Below are positions 62,381 through 64,000 of a stretch of DNA of 64,000 nucleotides, piece by piece (the stretch's first letter is position 1; every line of letters starts with the position of its first letter). Origin of the DNA: Labrenzia sp. OB1 (GTDB lineage: Bacteria > Pseudomonadota > Alphaproteobacteria > Rhizobiales > Stappiaceae); assembly GCF_001624695.1 (NCBI RefSeq), contig NZ_JSEP01000001.1:244079-308078 (forward strand), read 5' to 3'. The position numbers were made by a program, and so were the translations under genes. The notes beneath the pieces were generated by a model that searched no databases, was not told the DNA's origin, and saw only the letters and a list, made by a program, of their open reading frames with translations.

Positions 62381-64000
62381 TGCGTGAAGTCCCTGTCGAA
62401 GATGTAGGAGCGGCGCTTGGCGATCTTGCGCGCGCCATCGATGGCCGACTGGATGTCGAACGTGTCGCGAATGCCGTCCTTGTTCGGCTTGGTCACAGCC
62501 GAATAGACAAGCGGAAAATTCTGCAAGGTCGAGAGGATCGGGTTCGGCGAGGTCATGCCCAGGCCGCACCGGCTCGTTTCGATGATCGTGCCGGAAAGTT
62601 CCTTCAGATAATCGATGTCCTCCGGGTTCGCGAGCCCCTTGCGGAACTTGCCGATCGCCTTCTGCAGGAACACATTGCCGACCCGGCATGGCGTGCAATA
62701 GCCGCAGCTCTCATGCACGAAGAAGGACATGTAATATTCAACGATCTCGAGAATGTTGCGCTCCCCGTTGAAGACGATGATCGCGCCGCCGGTGGCCAGG
62801 TCGTCGAAGGTCAGTTTGCGGTGAAAGCTGTCCCGGGCAATCATCGTTCCGCTCGGACCGCCGACCTGGACAGCCGCCGCATCCTGCCCGCCGGCCATTT
62901 CCAGGACCTCCCGGAGGGTATGGCCATAGGGAAGCTCGTAGATGCCGGGATTGAGGCAGTCGCCGCAGATGGAGAACAGCTTGGTGCCGTGCGAGCCTTC
63001 CGTGCCCATCGCGTGGAACCAATCCGCGCCCCTGTCCAGAATGCGCGCCGCCTGGCAGAAGGTCTCGACATTGTTGACGACCGTCGGATGTCCGAGATAG
63101 CCACGGTTGACCGGGAAAGGCGGACGGGTCTTCGGCTCGCCCGGCAGCCCCTCGCAGGAGCTGATCAGCGCGCCTTCCTCGCCACAGATATAGGCACCCG
63201 CCCCGAGTTGCAGACGGACGTCGAAATCAAAGTTTCGAATGCCGTGAATGCTCTTGCCCAGAAGCCCCCGGCGGCGGCGGTCCTCCAGCACCTGTTCAAG
63301 CAGTTCGCGCAGATAGACATACTCGCCGCGCAGATAAAGTATGCCTTCGTTGGCACCGACGGCCCTGGCGGCGATCGTCATGCCCTCGATCAGGAGATGC
63401 GGTCTCTCGGTCAGAAGCACCCGGTCCTTGAAGGTTCCCGGCTCGCCTTCGTCCGCATTGCACAGGATAAAGCGCTTCTCGGCCCTTTCTGCTGCAGCGA
63501 AGCGCCACTTGTGTCCGGTCGTGAACCCGGCGCCGCCGCAACCGCGCAGGCCGCTTTCCTCGATAGCGGCGATGATCAGTGACGGCATCATCGCGGCGGC
63601 CTTGTCCAGCCCCGCGTCTTCCGGCACCGGTCCGAGCAGCACCTCACCGGCGTGGCGGATATTGTTGTCGACCATCCGGGTCGCGCGCTCATGCGGCGTC
63701 AGTTCGGCAAAGCGCTCGCTGATCAGATGGTCCGGCGTCCGGCCCGCTTTCAGAACCTCGGCCAAGGCCCGGGCCGTATCGGCCGTCAGCCGGGTCAGAA
63801 CCACGTCGTTGATCATCGCGGCGGGGGCCTGGTCGCACATGCCGATACAGGGCGTGTACTCGAGCGAGAAAGCCCTGTCCGCGGATGTCTCGCCCATACG
63901 AATGTCGAGCACTTCCTCGAAGGCGGCCGCGACTTCCGCCAGTCCCGCATAGCGGTCGACGATGTCGTCACACAGGCGGATGGTGACCCGGCCCTTCGGC
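62377..64000 (-). CDS. hoxF: NAD-reducing hydrogenase diaphorase subunit HoxF (5' end outside window)
   Basis: About 540 residues are visible; the start lies beyond the right edge. The N-terminal part is NuoE-like, the rest NuoF-like. FMN/NAD segments include GLRGCGGAGFTTGHKW and CNADEGEPGTFKDR. The 4Fe-4S cluster is at HESCGYCTPCRVGN with the later TSRCGLG. In the visible NuoE-like part the cluster cysteines are C in IRLCDDIVD and two in YTPCIGMCDQAP. The position where a second Cys of the first pair (C-x4-C) is expected is Asp. This subunit reduces NAD+ with electrons from H2. Confidence 0.93.
   Translation of the reverse strand, partial: PKGRVTIRLCDDIVDRYAGLAEVAAAFEEVLDIRMGETSADRAFSLEYTPCIGMCDQAPAAMINDVVLTRLTADTARALAEVLKAGRTPDHLISERFAELTPHERATRMVDNNIRHAGEVLLGPVPEDAGLDKAAAMMPSLIIAAIEESGLRGCGGAGFTTGHKWRFAAAERAEKRFILCNADEGEPGTFKDRVLLTERPHLLIEGMTIAARAVGANEGILYLRGEYVYLRELLEQVLEDRRRRGLLGKSIHGIRNFDFDVRLQLGAGAYICGEEGALISSCEGLPGEPKTRPPFPVNRGYLGHPTVVNNVETFCQAARILDRGADWFHAMGTEGSHGTKLFSICGDCLNPGIYELPYGHTLREVLEMAGGQDAAAVQVGGPSGTMIARDSFHRKLTFDDLATGGAIIVFNGERNILEIVEYYMSFFVHESCGYCTPCRVGNVFLQKAIGKFRKGLANPEDIDYLKELSGTIIETSRCGLGMTSPNPILSTLQNFPLVYSAVTKPNKDGIRDTFDIQSAIDGARKIAKRRSYIFDRDFTQ

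Overview
The window looks like the chromosome of a GC-rich alphaproteobacterium of the Hyphomicrobiales, probably near the Stappiaceae (Roseibium/Labrenzia/Stappia). This is inferred from gene content only: BcsAB cellulose synthase, the Smo/MtlK polyol system, an Irr-type operator at a heme locus, TRAP and TTT transporters, and a RIME-like palindromic repeat. No rRNA, tRNA or CRISPR array was seen.

Layout. 1-5506 (minus): a LuxR-type regulator, bcsA and bcsB, with bcsB cut by the window edge, followed by an AT-rich gene-free tract. 6341-8934 (plus): a HAD phosphatase and a CSS/EAL c-di-GMP phosphodiesterase. 9094-16594 (plus): a SorC-type regulator, a strong terminator, then a sorbitol/mannitol operon smoEFGK-smoS-mtlK. 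16705-26105: heme uptake, with hmuSTUV on minus and receptor, small secreted protein, ExbB, two ExbD and TonB on plus, around a palindrome of the Irr/ICE type. 26123-32932: tctDE plus an ABC-type binding protein (minus) divergent from tctCBA (plus); the area holds a MITE-like element. 33433-38865: a chemoreceptor, a small membrane protein, a secreted alpha/beta hydrolase and a divergent membrane-bound AraC regulator. 38974-48432: a seven-gene minus operon (N-formylglutamate amidohydrolase-like protein, TRAP transporter, glutamine-synthetase-like ligase, aldehyde dehydrogenase, Fe-alcohol dehydrogenase) with a divergent RpiR regulator. 48654-55147 (plus): seven tightly packed genes of the GAK type (Nudix, PhoU-like/kinase fusion, ATP-grasp, HprK-related kinase, histidine phosphatase, metallophosphatase, amphi-Trp protein). 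55430-end (minus): hoxFUYH-hoxW-hypABCDE, an NAD-linked [NiFe]-hydrogenase with maturation factors, with hoxF cut by the right edge.

How the parts work. Most of the window is modular import plus catabolism: polyols to ketoses, heme to iron, tricarboxylates, and an amine- or amino-alcohol-like substrate probably handled as gamma-glutamyl intermediates. Cellulose synthesis and the EAL protein share c-di-GMP, although the PilZ domain of this BcsA is degenerate.

The best candidate for an undescribed system is the GAK-type operon. It combines three ATP-dependent enzymes, three phosphohydrolase-type enzymes and a small protein ending in Gly-Gly, and it faces a hydrogenase operon. Other notable points are an ExbD paralogue lacking its proton-carrying Asp, a 54-bp in-frame tandem duplication, a decayed 3' copy of a nearby membrane-protein gene, and inverted-repeat elements flanking tctBA.
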